A DNA stretch of 31,151 nucleotides from the NCBI GenBank assembly GCA_001460835.1, contig CYKH01002241.1:1-31151 (forward strand). Reading direction: 5' to 3'. The number at the start of each line of letters is the position of its first letter. Position 1 is the first letter of the stretch. Both the position numbers and the translations under genes were made by a program. This DNA is from Bodo saltans. Lineage: Eukaryota; Euglenozoa; Kinetoplastea; Eubodonida; Bodonidae. Below, piece after piece: positions 1 through 7,941 of the stretch. The notes beneath the pieces were generated by a model. The model did not search any database. It was not told the origin of the DNA and saw nothing but the letters and a program-made list of their open reading frames with translations.

Positions 1-209
1 GCTCGCCTTCACGTGTCGAATTGTTCGATGAAAGCACCGATGCTGCCGATACGCGGAGCAGTCGTGCGAGTCGAAGAGAGATTGAGATTAGCGATGATGA
101 CCCGGATGACGAGGTTGTTGGATTGCTTGACTCTGACGATCCTCAAACAATTCTCGATGACGAGGACATCGCTGCGACTTCTGATCATTTTCAACTGGAG
201 ATCAAATGA
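1..209 (+). CDS. C-terminal fragment of an acidic protein (5' partial)
   Basis: The frame is open from the left edge and ends in TGA at 207-209, so only the last 68 or so residues are present. The tail is very rich in Asp, Glu and Ser (for example SDDDPDDEVV and LLDSDD) with a short Arg-rich patch (RASRRE) before it. No domain can be recognised. Acidic low-complexity C termini occur in many nuclear and cytoskeletal proteins, so function is unknown. An overlapping frame from 13 also stays open, but its composition is not protein-like and this frame is preferred because of its biased acidic content. It is on the same strand as everything downstream. Confidence 0.6.
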   Translation, partial: SPSRVELFDESTDAADTRSSRASRREIEISDDDPDDEVVGLLDSDDPQTILDDEDIAATSDHFQLEIK

Positions 210-429
210 GGAGGTACGCTACGTGACGCTACATACATCTGTTTGCATTCCACACGGCTCCTCCGTATTCTTTACATTCAAAAAAAAACAACTACCAAGC
301 AAATAAAAAAAGTATGTTGCCCTGCACTCTCTCCACGTATCCTGCCTCCGTTGTGAAAACTGCTGATTGTAGCACTGTTTTTCCTTACGAAATGATTGTT
401 TGTTGTCACCACTAAGTCACACACAATAT

Positions 430-442
430 TCTTTGTTGTTAG
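430..442 (+). promoter_or_regulatory. candidate trans-splice acceptor
   Basis: A pyrimidine-rich run (TTCTTTGTTGTT) ends in the first AG at 441-442, eight bases before the ATG at 451. This is the layout expected of a kinetoplastid spliced-leader acceptor and supports that start. No transcript data were available. Confidence 0.5.
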
Positions 443-450
443 CATTTACT

Positions 451-825
451 ATGACTGCTGACGCCTCTCCGCCATTAACGTCGTCCCCAGCTGTCTTTGA
501 AGCCCCACTTCGCGCGTCCGTGGTTCAAGAGAAGCTCACAAACAATTGCACAAAAATATCGTTGTCACAGCGGAGTGGGCTGGTGTCCCACATTTCACTG
601 CTTCAAAGATTTATCACAGAAGCAGACAAGGGGCAGTTGAAGACGGAGCAAATGCTAGCGTTGCAAATCCTTCCCCTGGTGAGAGATGTCCAGCAGATGG
701 TGTCGCTCGTTGATGAAAGTGTCGCTAAATACGACGCCGCTGTGTTGTCTAATCAACGGCTTCAGCAGCTTCTTGCGACGGCACCAAGTCTCCCCTCCTC
801 AACTTCGGAGCCAGCTGCTCATTAG
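451..825 (+). CDS. small helical protein, function unknown (124 aa)
   Basis: The first ATG after a good splice acceptor opens a 124-residue protein ending in TAG. The first 20 or so residues and the last 15 are Ser/Thr/Pro/Ala-rich and probably disordered. The middle (about 30-110) is a run of amphipathic helices with Leu/Gln/Val heptad-like spacing, such as LVSHISLLQRF and LPLVRDVQQMVSLV. Size and shape would suit a small subunit of a helical-bundle or coiled-coil complex such as a BLOC/BORC-type or tethering subunit, but no family signature is visible and I do not assign one. The frame remains open upstream to 400, but without an ATG. Confidence 0.6.
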   Translation: MTADASPPLTSSPAVFEAPLRASVVQEKLTNNCTKISLSQRSGLVSHISLLQRFITEADKGQLKTEQMLALQILPLVRDVQQMVSLVDESVAKYDAAVLSNQRLQQLLATAPSLPSSTSEPAAH

Positions 826-950
826 GTCGCCACGCAGTCAAGTCCATCCACATACACATGGAGTGTTGAACTCTTGTTTGACTTCATATCGTTGATCAAA
901 TGTCATCATGTTTTTATTCCTTGCTCTCATTTTTTAAGTAGAACAAGAGA

Positions 951-975
951 TATTTTTTCCCACATGATGCGTCAG
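951..975 (+). promoter_or_regulatory. candidate trans-splice acceptor
   Basis: A pyrimidine tract (ATTTTTTCCC) is followed by the first AG at 974-975, giving a 5' UTR of about 50 bases before the ATG at 1027. An out-of-frame ATG at 964 lies upstream of the AG and would be removed by splicing. Confidence 0.4.
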
Positions 976-1026
976 CAAACACAGTAGGTGCTACCATCAT
1001 TCCTTATTGCCCTTACCACGAACACG

Positions 1027-3069
1027 ATGTCATCCCTTGTAGATGTCCTGGAGAAGCATGGCATGAGGGCAGAATCACAACTGCTCGATAGCAATCGCTC
1101 TGCGTTTCCCCCCTTTGCCATTCAACTCCATGGCATCACGGATGCACCATATTTCTCGGGGTCAACTCGTGTCCGCGTGTTTCTCGCGCATCCCGCTCAA
1201 GGAACATCACTTCTCCGAGAGGATCAACGTGACTCCACCACTAACACAACCGACGACGATGACGCAGTTTCCTTGAGTCGCTACGTAGAAGTCTTCTCAG
1301 CTCTTCACCCAGAAGGTAACCACGCAGATGCGCAAGCCATGGGAGAAACAAACCTCCCAGTTCTCGATGCCGTTCAAGCAGACGCCGCGGAATGCTGCGC
1401 TCCATGGTTCAGCGGTAGCGGCTCCTTTGCGTTTGTGGATGGGAATATCATGTGTCACCCGGACCACCCTATCAAAGCATCTGTGGTGGCAGTGGCTCTG
1501 GTGGACATCATCGACCGGCGAACGTCCATGAGCATCGGATGCGTTGGTGGGTGTACGATTCACTTGAATGGGAGGAATGGCGTCATGTCATACAGCATTC
1601 GCCGAAAAGTGCGCGTTCGCCAACAACCAAACAGCGATGGGTCATCGTCACTGTGGCTGAGCATCAGTGGTGACGCCCTCCCACTCACCACACTAGTAGC
1701 GGAGGTGCATTGGGGTGCGGAATGTAGCTCTCGCCCTAATGCAGTCACTGCGAAGAAGTTGCGGGCGTTGATGTTTGGGGCCATTCCAGTGGAGCATCAA
1801 GTACGGCTTGGTCCGTGTTTAACTCGCTCGGCTACAACCAGCCAAGAAGACAGACGCCGATTGCTTTACCAAAATTCGGCGTACCGCTCCATGAGACCAG
1901 TCGACATCCGTCTCACCGCGGAGACAGCTAAAATTGAATTCGACCGCGTCAATGGAATCGCATCGGCTCAAGGAGGCGTTGTCATGGCGTCTAGGGATGT
2001 GATCGAGTCTTTAGGATTCCTCGTCTTCAACTTACGGAGAGGTGCAACCCTCACGATTCATGGACTTGAGGAAATCGAACCCCTTCCGGTGAAAGGTGTT
2101 GGTAGAAGCGCGACAACACACGCAACCAGCAACAACACCGTCCTGGCCCCAACTCCCTCTCTAGCTCATTTGATGTTATTTCGCGTTGTGGTTGAAGGAA
2201 ACGACGTTGTCGTGGGGCAAACAGTTCGTCACAATTGGGATGCTTCACTTCTTCGTCCATCGTTCCCCTCAAAGTCCAACACGTTCCGATTTTCTGAGGA
2301 TACAATGATGGACGATGATGATGATGATGAAAGCAACCATCGTAACCACAGCGCTCCCGCAACAACTGTTGCTCTCGACGACGAGGAGGACGATGGCACG
2401 CGTGCATTTAAAGATCTTGGAGAGTTGCGTGCGGTGACCGCGATGGTTCGAGTGTTTGCGATGGTACCAAATTACCGAAAGCTGGAAGCTGAAGCTGCCA
2501 CTTCAAGCGGCGGGGCAAACAATCAGCGTAGTAGTTCAAGCTCTGCTTCGCTGTTATCTAGATTCGGCTTTGATCATTTTGAGCCCATGAACCCCACGCA
2601 CTACCAAGTCATTCCCTATGCATGGGGTGTGGTGGACATCGTCGCACCAGACCAGCCGTTCATCAAATGCAAACAGTTTGAGCCGCTGACATTGTATCGC
2701 GGAAAGCCAACATCGGAAGTGCTTCAAGCGCTACAGCCTCTGCTCCGCGCCACCACCACCACCGCTACCTTGCGACGAAAAACAAAACACCTGCACGATG
2801 TCATGAAGCAATTGAAGGACGACAAATTACTCCCTGCCCAGGCGATGCGAACGCGCCTTTCCATTTCTGTGAATGACGCTTCCATGCACGTGTCGCACCC
2901 TGACAGAGGCGGGGGAGGTCGAGGCGCTGGGGATGCCGGCGACGATGAACTACAACATGACCGCCTTTCACTTCAACGAGGGTGGTTGGGACTTTCACGC
3001 CGCGACGTCACGATACCGCAGGTTGAAGAATGCCTCGAGGCGACGTTCCGAGCGTTTGTTTTTGAATGA
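1027..3069 (+). CDS. hypothetical protein with possible C2-like segments (680 aa)
   Basis: The ATG at 1027 is chosen because the frame upstream offers only a GTG at 988. The protein is β-rich with two stretches that look like C2-type sandwiches. One is around residues 135-205, with a hydrophobic strand (ASVVAVALVDI), a Gly-rich turn and a TIHL strand. The other is around 520-580, with YAWGVVDIV then FEPLTLYRGKP, a pattern found in C2 domains of ciliary proteins such as nephrocystin-4. Between them is an acidic low-complexity part with a six-Asp run at 429-434 and a Ser-rich linker. The C terminus has a Gly/Arg/Asp-rich insert. The nephrocystin-4 comparison rests on pattern only. A ciliary or membrane-associated scaffold is a hypothesis; function is otherwise unknown. 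Confidence 0.7.
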   Translation: MSSLVDVLEKHGMRAESQLLDSNRSAFPPFAIQLHGITDAPYFSGSTRVRVFLAHPAQGTSLLREDQRDSTTNTTDDDDAVSLSRYVEVFSALHPEGNHADAQAMGETNLPVLDAVQADAAECCAPWFSGSGSFAFVDGNIMCHPDHPIKASVVAVALVDIIDRRTSMSIGCVGGCTIHLNGRNGVMSYSIRRKVRVRQQPNSDGSSSLWLSISGDALPLTTLVAEVHWGAECSSRPNAVTAKKLRALMFGAIPVEHQVRLGPCLTRSATTSQEDRRRLLYQNSAYRSMRPVDIRLTAETAKIEFDRVNGIASAQGGVVMASRDVIESLGFLVFNLRRGATLTIHGLEEIEPLPVKGVGRSATTHATSNNTVLAPTPSLAHLMLFRVVVEGNDVVVGQTVRHNWDASLLRPSFPSKSNTFRFSEDTMMDDDDDDESNHRNHSAPATTVALDDEEDDGTRAFKDLGELRAVTAMVRVFAMVPNYRKLEAEAATSSGGANNQRSSSSSASLLSRFGFDHFEPMNPTHYQVIPYAWGVVDIVAPDQPFIKCKQFEPLTLYRGKPTSEVLQALQPLLRATTTTATLRRKTKHLHDVMKQLKDDKLLPAQAMRTRLSISVNDASMHVSHPDRGGGGRGAGDAGDDELQHDRLSLQRGWLGLSRRDVTIPQVEECLEATFRAFVFE

Positions 3070-3140
3070 AAAAGTGCGAGGGAGTTTCTTCGTTTTTTGT
3101 GTAGCAGCAAAACAAATTCCATCGCGTCATTAAGATACAA

Positions 3141-3165
3141 TTCGTCTTTTTTGCCAACAAGGTAG
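3141..3165 (+). promoter_or_regulatory. candidate trans-splice acceptor
   Basis: The tract TTCGTCTTTTTT is followed by AG at 3160-3161 and again at 3164-3165, leaving only 4-8 bases before the ATG at 3170. Confidence 0.5.
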
Positions 3166-3169
3166 CACG

Positions 3170-3664
3170 ATGGGAGCCGCATGCGTTCGAGAGGCGGATG
3201 ATCGTAAGTTGCATCGAAGCGGTGGTGCTGACAAGCCTCGGCGTTCCATTGCGCCACAGCAGCACAGCGATGTCAAGAATTCGTCATTGGTCACGGCCGT
3301 CATGCTTCCTCCGTACACATCGCTGCATCGTACGGAAACGCGCCAAGTCACGACATCATCACCACCAAGATGTCCCCTCTCTCGACAAGAACTACACAGT
3401 GCATTGACCGAGTTCCATTCCGCATCACTGCTGGACATAGGTCGTTTGGCCAGTCACCATCTCTCACGCTACACTCGAGCGCTTCCAAGGAGGCCATCGT
3501 ACCTGCGGAATGATGCAACCAATGATCTCCTCGTTTTTCCAGTAGCCTCCAAGAACAGGGGCCAAACATTTTTAGACGGTTTGCTTCGATCATCAGCTCA
3601 CGCTGCACAATGCAGTGTTAAGAGTCCTTGCTGCGCGGCCGACATTCTTGTACAGTACAACTGA
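3170..3664 (+). CDS. small protein with candidate N-myristoylation/palmitoylation signal (164 aa)
   Basis: The protein begins MGAACV. Gly at position 2 with Cys at position 5 is the pattern of N-terminal myristoylation plus neighbouring palmitoylation, used by many kinetoplastid flagellar and plasma-membrane proteins. Position 6 is Val rather than the preferred Ser/Thr, so the call is not certain. The next 90 residues are basic and Ser/Thr/Arg-rich and probably disordered. A more ordered segment at about 85-120 (SALTEFHSASLLDIGRL) may be helical. No enzymatic domain is recognised. A strong acceptor 4-8 bases upstream fixes the start, which matters because the acylation signal depends on it. 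Membrane attachment is inferred. Confidence 0.6.
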   Translation: MGAACVREADDRKLHRSGGADKPRRSIAPQQHSDVKNSSLVTAVMLPPYTSLHRTETRQVTTSSPPRCPLSRQELHSALTEFHSASLLDIGRLASHHLSRYTRALPRRPSYLRNDATNDLLVFPVASKNRGQTFLDGLLRSSAHAAQCSVKSPCCAADILVQYN

Positions 3665-3737
3665 TAGAGTTGATAAAGCCAGAAGAGTGGCTTCATTATT
3701 TTGTGAAAATGCGTATTGCACGTTACCCCCTTCGATT

Positions 3738-3748
3738 GATATTCCCAG
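3738..3748 (+). promoter_or_regulatory. candidate trans-splice acceptor
   Basis: ATATTCCC then AG at 3747-3748, preceded by a further pyrimidine stretch (ACCCCCTTCG); it lies 11 bases before the ATG at 3760. Confidence 0.45.
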
Positions 3749-3759
3749 TGATATAGAAC

Positions 3760-5289
3760 ATGCTGAATGAAGCCGTAGCGAAGATCGTCACCCCAGCGCC
3801 GCCGCCGCGGAAACCAAGCAGGAAGGATGGCTTTGATCTCGACGTCGCTTTGACAGCGAGAGCTCAAAAGCTCCTTGCATCTGGGACTCATCGCGAGTTC
3901 CAGCATGCGCTACGACAGCAAGCTGCTGATTCGACGACACCTGCATTAATCCATGGCGCCTTGGAGCCTGTGAAACCATCTCCATCGAGCCACAACACAC
4001 CCTCCAGGCGGCGTGTGCGTGTGGGGGATAGAGAGGAGAGCGTCTACCCACTGGAGTGGGATCCTAGAGCGATCCCGCTGCTGTCGTTTGCTGAATCAGA
4101 GGCGCGTCGTGCACTAGTAAAGCTTGAGTATGAATACAGAGTTGCTCTTGCGGCGGCAATCCATTCCACCATGATTCAAGTGTTTTTTACCTGCCGCCTC
4201 GATGACCTAGAGCACGAGGAAGAAGTACGACAGCGTCGCATTATAGGTGCAATGGAACGCCGAGGCCGAACTACCTTGTGGGAGGCTCAAGAAGAGCTGA
4301 TTATCACGCAACAGCTACGAGAGATTGATATTCCAAAAGAAGAGATCGTACAGTACCTCCATCGTCATGACCACGCATCATCAGCACAGGAAACAGAAGG
4401 CGGTTTGCTTTCAGGTGTGTCTGCAGTATCTGAAGCGCGGCGGCGCCGTGCGAACAACAACAAGAACTCCTCCTCTTCACCATCATCACCGCAGCGAGCT
4501 GCTGAGAAGAATCACATCCAAGAGGAGTGGATTCTTGGGATTGCATACCTCATCACGTTTGACCTCAGCATGGAGGAGCGGAAGGTCCGACTTATGACCC
4601 TGAAGGACGAATTTATGGATCGAGAAGTGCTTCTACGTGAGCGTGATGCGTCGAAAGAAGCAGTCCAAATTGCCTATCGGAATCGTCGCCACGGAGAACG
4701 ATGCGAGCACTACCGCCAACAACGTTACGAGCTCACAACGCAGGAAATGTTCTTTGAACATGTCTGTGCGCCGCTTTTTGAAGAGTGGATGCTTCTTAGT
4801 AATACGCTAATGGCGACGGCCTGCCGTATGGAGCATCGCTTACACCTTGACAAGCTCAACGCGGATTGGAACTATCACGTCGCAACGGACAACCTGCATC
4901 AACTCGAAGCCCAAGAGGAGTGGCATCGTCATCAAGAAATGATGAAGCTTTTCACACGTGAGGTCGAGTGGCTGTGGCGAGAACACTACGTTGGTCGTAT
5001 CTTAGCGATAGCGGAGGAGGAAGCGCGAGTGTTTGCGACCACCTTGTCCCCGTGGATTGCCAACTCAGCGGCTCTAACAAAGCATACAGCGCTCCGCCTT
5101 CGGTCATCATTGAACATTCAAGTGTGGTATCGCAGTATCCGGCACAACCTTTCGGGCTGGCATGCCACACACAGACGGATTGGCGCAGATATTCAAGTCA
5201 TGCGGCGTTGCCGTCAACGAAACCGTGAACGAAGCGCCACGTTGAGTCTGCTCGAAAAACTTGAGGAGCTTGAGAAGCTCCACCTGTGA
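3760..5289 (+). CDS. Arg/Glu/Trp-rich helical protein, function unknown (509 aa)
   Basis: After a Pro-rich basic N terminus (about 1-85) the protein is almost wholly α-helical, with high Glu, Arg, His, Gln and Leu. Helices in the middle and C-terminal halves carry spaced Trp residues in EEW-type contexts (QEEWIL, FEEWMLL, QEEWHRH, VEWLWREH). About eleven Trp are present. A Ser/Asn-rich linker with runs of Asn, Lys and Ser interrupts the helices near residues 225-245. It ends in a short coiled coil (LLEKLEELEKL). No known domain is recognised. The EEW-rich style resembles the 198-aa protein starting at 9512, and the two may be distant relatives. A structural, possibly cytoskeletal or flagellar, role is a guess from composition. 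Confidence 0.75.
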   Translation: MLNEAVAKIVTPAPPPRKPSRKDGFDLDVALTARAQKLLASGTHREFQHALRQQAADSTTPALIHGALEPVKPSPSSHNTPSRRRVRVGDREESVYPLEWDPRAIPLLSFAESEARRALVKLEYEYRVALAAAIHSTMIQVFFTCRLDDLEHEEEVRQRRIIGAMERRGRTTLWEAQEELIITQQLREIDIPKEEIVQYLHRHDHASSAQETEGGLLSGVSAVSEARRRRANNNKNSSSSPSSPQRAAEKNHIQEEWILGIAYLITFDLSMEERKVRLMTLKDEFMDREVLLRERDASKEAVQIAYRNRRHGERCEHYRQQRYELTTQEMFFEHVCAPLFEEWMLLSNTLMATACRMEHRLHLDKLNADWNYHVATDNLHQLEAQEEWHRHQEMMKLFTREVEWLWREHYVGRILAIAEEEARVFATTLSPWIANSAALTKHTALRLRSSLNIQVWYRSIRHNLSGWHATHRRIGADIQVMRRCRQRNRERSATLSLLEKLEELEKLHL

Positions 5290-5430
5290 TGTATCAGTTG
5301 TGTCATCTTGGTTTTTTTTTCTTTTTGTGATGATCACATGCTCTCCATGCACCACCACTATCGATTACCTTTCCCATTGGTCACACGTGTCAAAATAAAG
5401 CTAACCACCAACAAAAACAACACTTATCAT

Positions 5431-5447
5431 ACCTGTTCCTCCCGCAG
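5431..5447 (+). promoter_or_regulatory. strong candidate trans-splice acceptor
   Basis: ACCTGTTCCTCCCGC followed by AG at 5446-5447 is one of the best acceptors in the window. The next ATG is at 5472, which opens a 37-codon frame and not the long coiled-coil frame. This is the key evidence that the downstream gene is frame-broken. Confidence 0.6.
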
Positions 5448-5471
5448 AACAAATTCCCTTTCGTACGCTGC

Positions 5472-6250
5472 ATGACTGACGTTGATGTATCCTTCTCCCA
5501 AAGGCCAAGGGCGTTCAGTGCTCCTGCCGCAACGCTAGAGTATTTTGTCGGACGGTTGTCAGCAACATTGCACTTGCTTCCGTGAAGGAATTGTCGAAGC
5601 GAGGCCCAACATCAGAGTTAAACGTCAGTCCGTCAAAGTCTACTAGTTCAGATCACATCGAAGACGTGTCTGTGTCAGCAGAGTTTTACAAGACGAAGTA
5701 CCTCGAAGCTGTGGAACAGGCTACGGCAGAAAGAGAAGCAAGTCGTGCAAGACAAATAGCCTGGGAGCATGAACAAGCCACGTGGGCAGCGAAAGAAACA
5801 GATTACCAAACAAAGCTTCAGTTTGCCGAAGCTCATAACCGGATGCAACGTGAGAATGGCGAAAGAACAATCAAAAGTTGCTCAGATCTTGAGGGGGAAA
5901 ACAAAACTCTTCGTCGTGAACTCCTTGGAAGCAGCGAACAAGTCGAGAAGTACAAGGAAATTGCTGCACGATGCGGCAGGGAGCTGAAGACGAATATCAA
6001 CCTCAACAAGGATCTCCAAGGCCAATTGGATCTCTATCGTGGTAACACCTCGATACCCTTACTTGCAAGCCAACCCGAACTGCTGGTTCTGAAGAAGCAC
6101 AATGACGAGTTGGAAGAGTCGAACACCAAGTTGCTCAACAGATTGGCGAAAGCAACCAAAGACTTTGCAGAGGAGAAAAAGCAATTGGTTGCTGAGATTG
6201 CAGCTCTTCGTGCAGCAGCTGCAGCACGAGGAGCAGGAACTCAAGAGTAA
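5472..6250 (+). CDS. coiled-coil protein with apparent frameshift near its N terminus
   Basis: A coiled-coil frame runs to TAA at 6250 but has no ATG before 5843; its open part extends back to 5486. The only ATG after the acceptor, at 5472, is in another frame and stops at 5585. Adding one T to the TTTT run at 5543-5546 joins the two into a 259-aa protein that reads smoothly through the junction (TLEYFCRTVVSNIALASVKE). The body, from about residue 70, is a Glu/Lys/Ala/Leu-rich coiled coil, with an Ala-rich, basic C terminus. No family is recognised. A sequencing or assembly error is the simplest reading; a real mutation, or a start at 5843 giving 135 aa, are alternatives. No classic slippery heptamer is visible. 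Confidence 0.6.
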
Positions 6251-6439
6251 AGTTCGAACTTCTACATACTTGAGGTACGCCCACTCCGATACAGTTGTCC
6301 GTTGTTCTTTTTGTTGTTGTGGATCGATATTGGAGAATGCGGAAAAACAAGCTGAAAATTTCGAATTTTCATTCAGAACTTCAGAAACGAATAAATGTTT
6401 GATCTGTGTCGAGGTAATCATCGCGGTTTTTACGGTCCG

Positions 6440-6498
6440 CGCTCACTCTTTTGTTTGCACGCAAGTTACTATGTAATACATCGATATTTTGGCAACAG
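6440..6498 (+). promoter_or_regulatory. candidate trans-splice acceptors and start-stop uORF
   Basis: A pyrimidine tract (CTCACTCTTTTGTTTGC) leads to AG at 6464-6465. Between it and the gene lies ATG-TAA at 6471-6476, a minimal start-stop element. A second AG at 6497-6498 directly touches the ATG at 6499; using it would remove the start-stop element. Acceptor choice could therefore affect translation. Confidence 0.35.
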
Positions 6499-7803
6499 AT
6501 GTGGCGTGCTAAGAGTGTTGCAACCGAGAAACCTCTCCGGGTGCGTACTCGTCCACAATTGCGTGTCGTGTTGTTCATCGCCATCCTGTGTGCTTGTTGT
6601 GCAGCGTTTCTGGTTGCTCGAATTCAACCTCGGAACATAAAGCGTGCGCTTACCACGGCACCAGCGACTACACCATCATCACTTACCACTCCTGTGCCTC
6701 GAACAACTTCTGGAGTGGCTGTGCACAACAACGGCAGCACCGCCACCACACCTGAGAAGCATCATGGAACGAGGAAGGCGACGCGTCTCGTCTGGAATCA
6801 CACTGTTTACCTCCCAGTTTCGGCAGCGGCAAGGAAGGGGTTTCAAGCCTACGACACTCGTCTGAGAAAGCGCCTTGCGAAGAAACCGTGGTTGCATCGT
6901 ATATGGGGGTGCCAGTCACCTGTCGTCGCTTCCTTTTTGGACAATGCCTCACTGACGGCCTCCGACGCTGACGTAGTAACCCCCCGGCTGTACCTCTCCA
7001 TGCCTCCATTTCAGGAACGTGATGCAGGTCACATTCACAAGTTACTGTTATGTTCTGATCGTTCCACTGAGCCGCCTCAAATGACGCTGGTTGCGGAGCA
7101 GCGCGCACTTATTTGTGAATGTTTGCTGGAGACACCGGAATGTGAATTTTTTCTTCATGTTGGTAGCGCGTCCGTTGCATTTGTGAAATGCTGCGTCGAG
7201 CACTTTAAACTGAAACTTACACTTCGCAACCTTGCTCTTGTGGCGACAGTGCATGGAGAGGAATCAAAAAAGAAGCATCATCAATCCCTTCAATTGTTTC
7301 TTGATAGTGGATCACTGCTGAGTGCCGTGCGGGACGGGGGCTCTACATTACTACCATGGGAAACAGATATTGATCTTGGGGTTGTCAGTGGCGACCCGAT
7401 GCACGTCGCTCCTCTGATGAAATCACCCACCTCACACCAGCTGCGCTCCTCCAGACCACACTACGTGGAACCATGCGTAACGGATCCGGGCACAGGAATT
7501 TGCAAAGATGCGCATTACGTGTACTTTGTGTCGTCCAAGTCTGAATCCAAAAACGATACTAGTAGAGTGGAGGTTTGGCCATTCCTTCCGAAAGGCGGTT
7601 CGCTTCATCATCCAACGCGCCCATGGCTTACCGTAGCATCGGACGTCGTTCTCCCCCTGCGCCGCTGCTCCCTTTGGGCGATACCGCTGTGGTGCCCCGC
7701 CAACTCAGTGGCGTACCTCGATCATGAATATGAAGGGCGACAGGGATGGAGCGTACCACGCACCATCCACTGGGGTGAGCGTAATGTGCAAACGTGGCGA
7801 TAA
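6499..7803 (+). CDS. FKRP/LicD-family type II membrane transferase
   Basis: This 434-aa protein begins with a basic cytosolic stretch and one membrane segment at about 21-42 (LFIAILCACCAAFLVARI), then a Thr/Pro-rich stem, as in Golgi type II transferases. Residues 266-296 match the LicD/fukutin core: LDSGSLLSAVRDGG, then PWETDIDLGV. The acidic ETDID at 288-292 aligns with the (D/E)xDxD metal and nucleotide-sugar site. Further on, VEVWPFLPK (357-365) and a hydrophobic segment with Pro-Leu match the second conserved part of fukutin-related protein, which has a comparable VDLWPF. Relatives transfer phospho-sugar or phosphocholine groups (ribitol-5-phosphate for FKRP) to glycans; the substrate here is unknown. 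The start ATG at 6499 gives the cleanest signal anchor. Confidence 0.8.
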   Translation: MWRAKSVATEKPLRVRTRPQLRVVLFIAILCACCAAFLVARIQPRNIKRALTTAPATTPSSLTTPVPRTTSGVAVHNNGSTATTPEKHHGTRKATRLVWNHTVYLPVSAAARKGFQAYDTRLRKRLAKKPWLHRIWGCQSPVVASFLDNASLTASDADVVTPRLYLSMPPFQERDAGHIHKLLLCSDRSTEPPQMTLVAEQRALICECLLETPECEFFLHVGSASVAFVKCCVEHFKLKLTLRNLALVATVHGEESKKKHHQSLQLFLDSGSLLSAVRDGGSTLLPWETDIDLGVVSGDPMHVAPLMKSPTSHQLRSSRPHYVEPCVTDPGTGICKDAHYVYFVSSKSESKNDTSRVEVWPFLPKGGSLHHPTRPWLTVASDVVLPLRRCSLWAIPLWCPANSVAYLDHEYEGRQGWSVPRTIHWGERNVQTWR

Positions 7804-7878
7804 AGAATGTCTCGCTCGCCTATCTTCACACCAAAAGGCCTTGGGCTACATCCTGCAAGAATGAAGGTAACCAGATTT

Positions 7879-7919
7879 TGTCATCTCTTGTTTCAATTTA
7901 CATTTTGTTGCGATCAAAG
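7879..7919 (+). promoter_or_regulatory. candidate trans-splice acceptor
   Basis: A T-rich stretch (GTCATCTCTTGTTTC then CATTTTGTTGCG) ends in AG at 7918-7919. This excludes the in-frame ATGs at 7807 and 7861 and points to the ATG at 7942. Confidence 0.5.
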
Positions 7920-7941
7920 AGAAGGAGAGTATTATTTTCAT

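Noticed and set aside
2051-2407. Minus-strand frames of 60-150 aa across many genes (for example 118 aa here)
   Set aside because: They lie opposite clear coding regions, have Arg/His/Cys/Ser-rich shadow composition and no acceptor sites on that strand.
7807-7941. In-frame upstream ATGs (7807, 7861) extending uL4m
   Set aside because: 7807 is three bases after the previous stop, leaving no room for RNA processing; the best acceptor is at 7918-7919; and the residues after 7942 make a good mitochondrial presequence.
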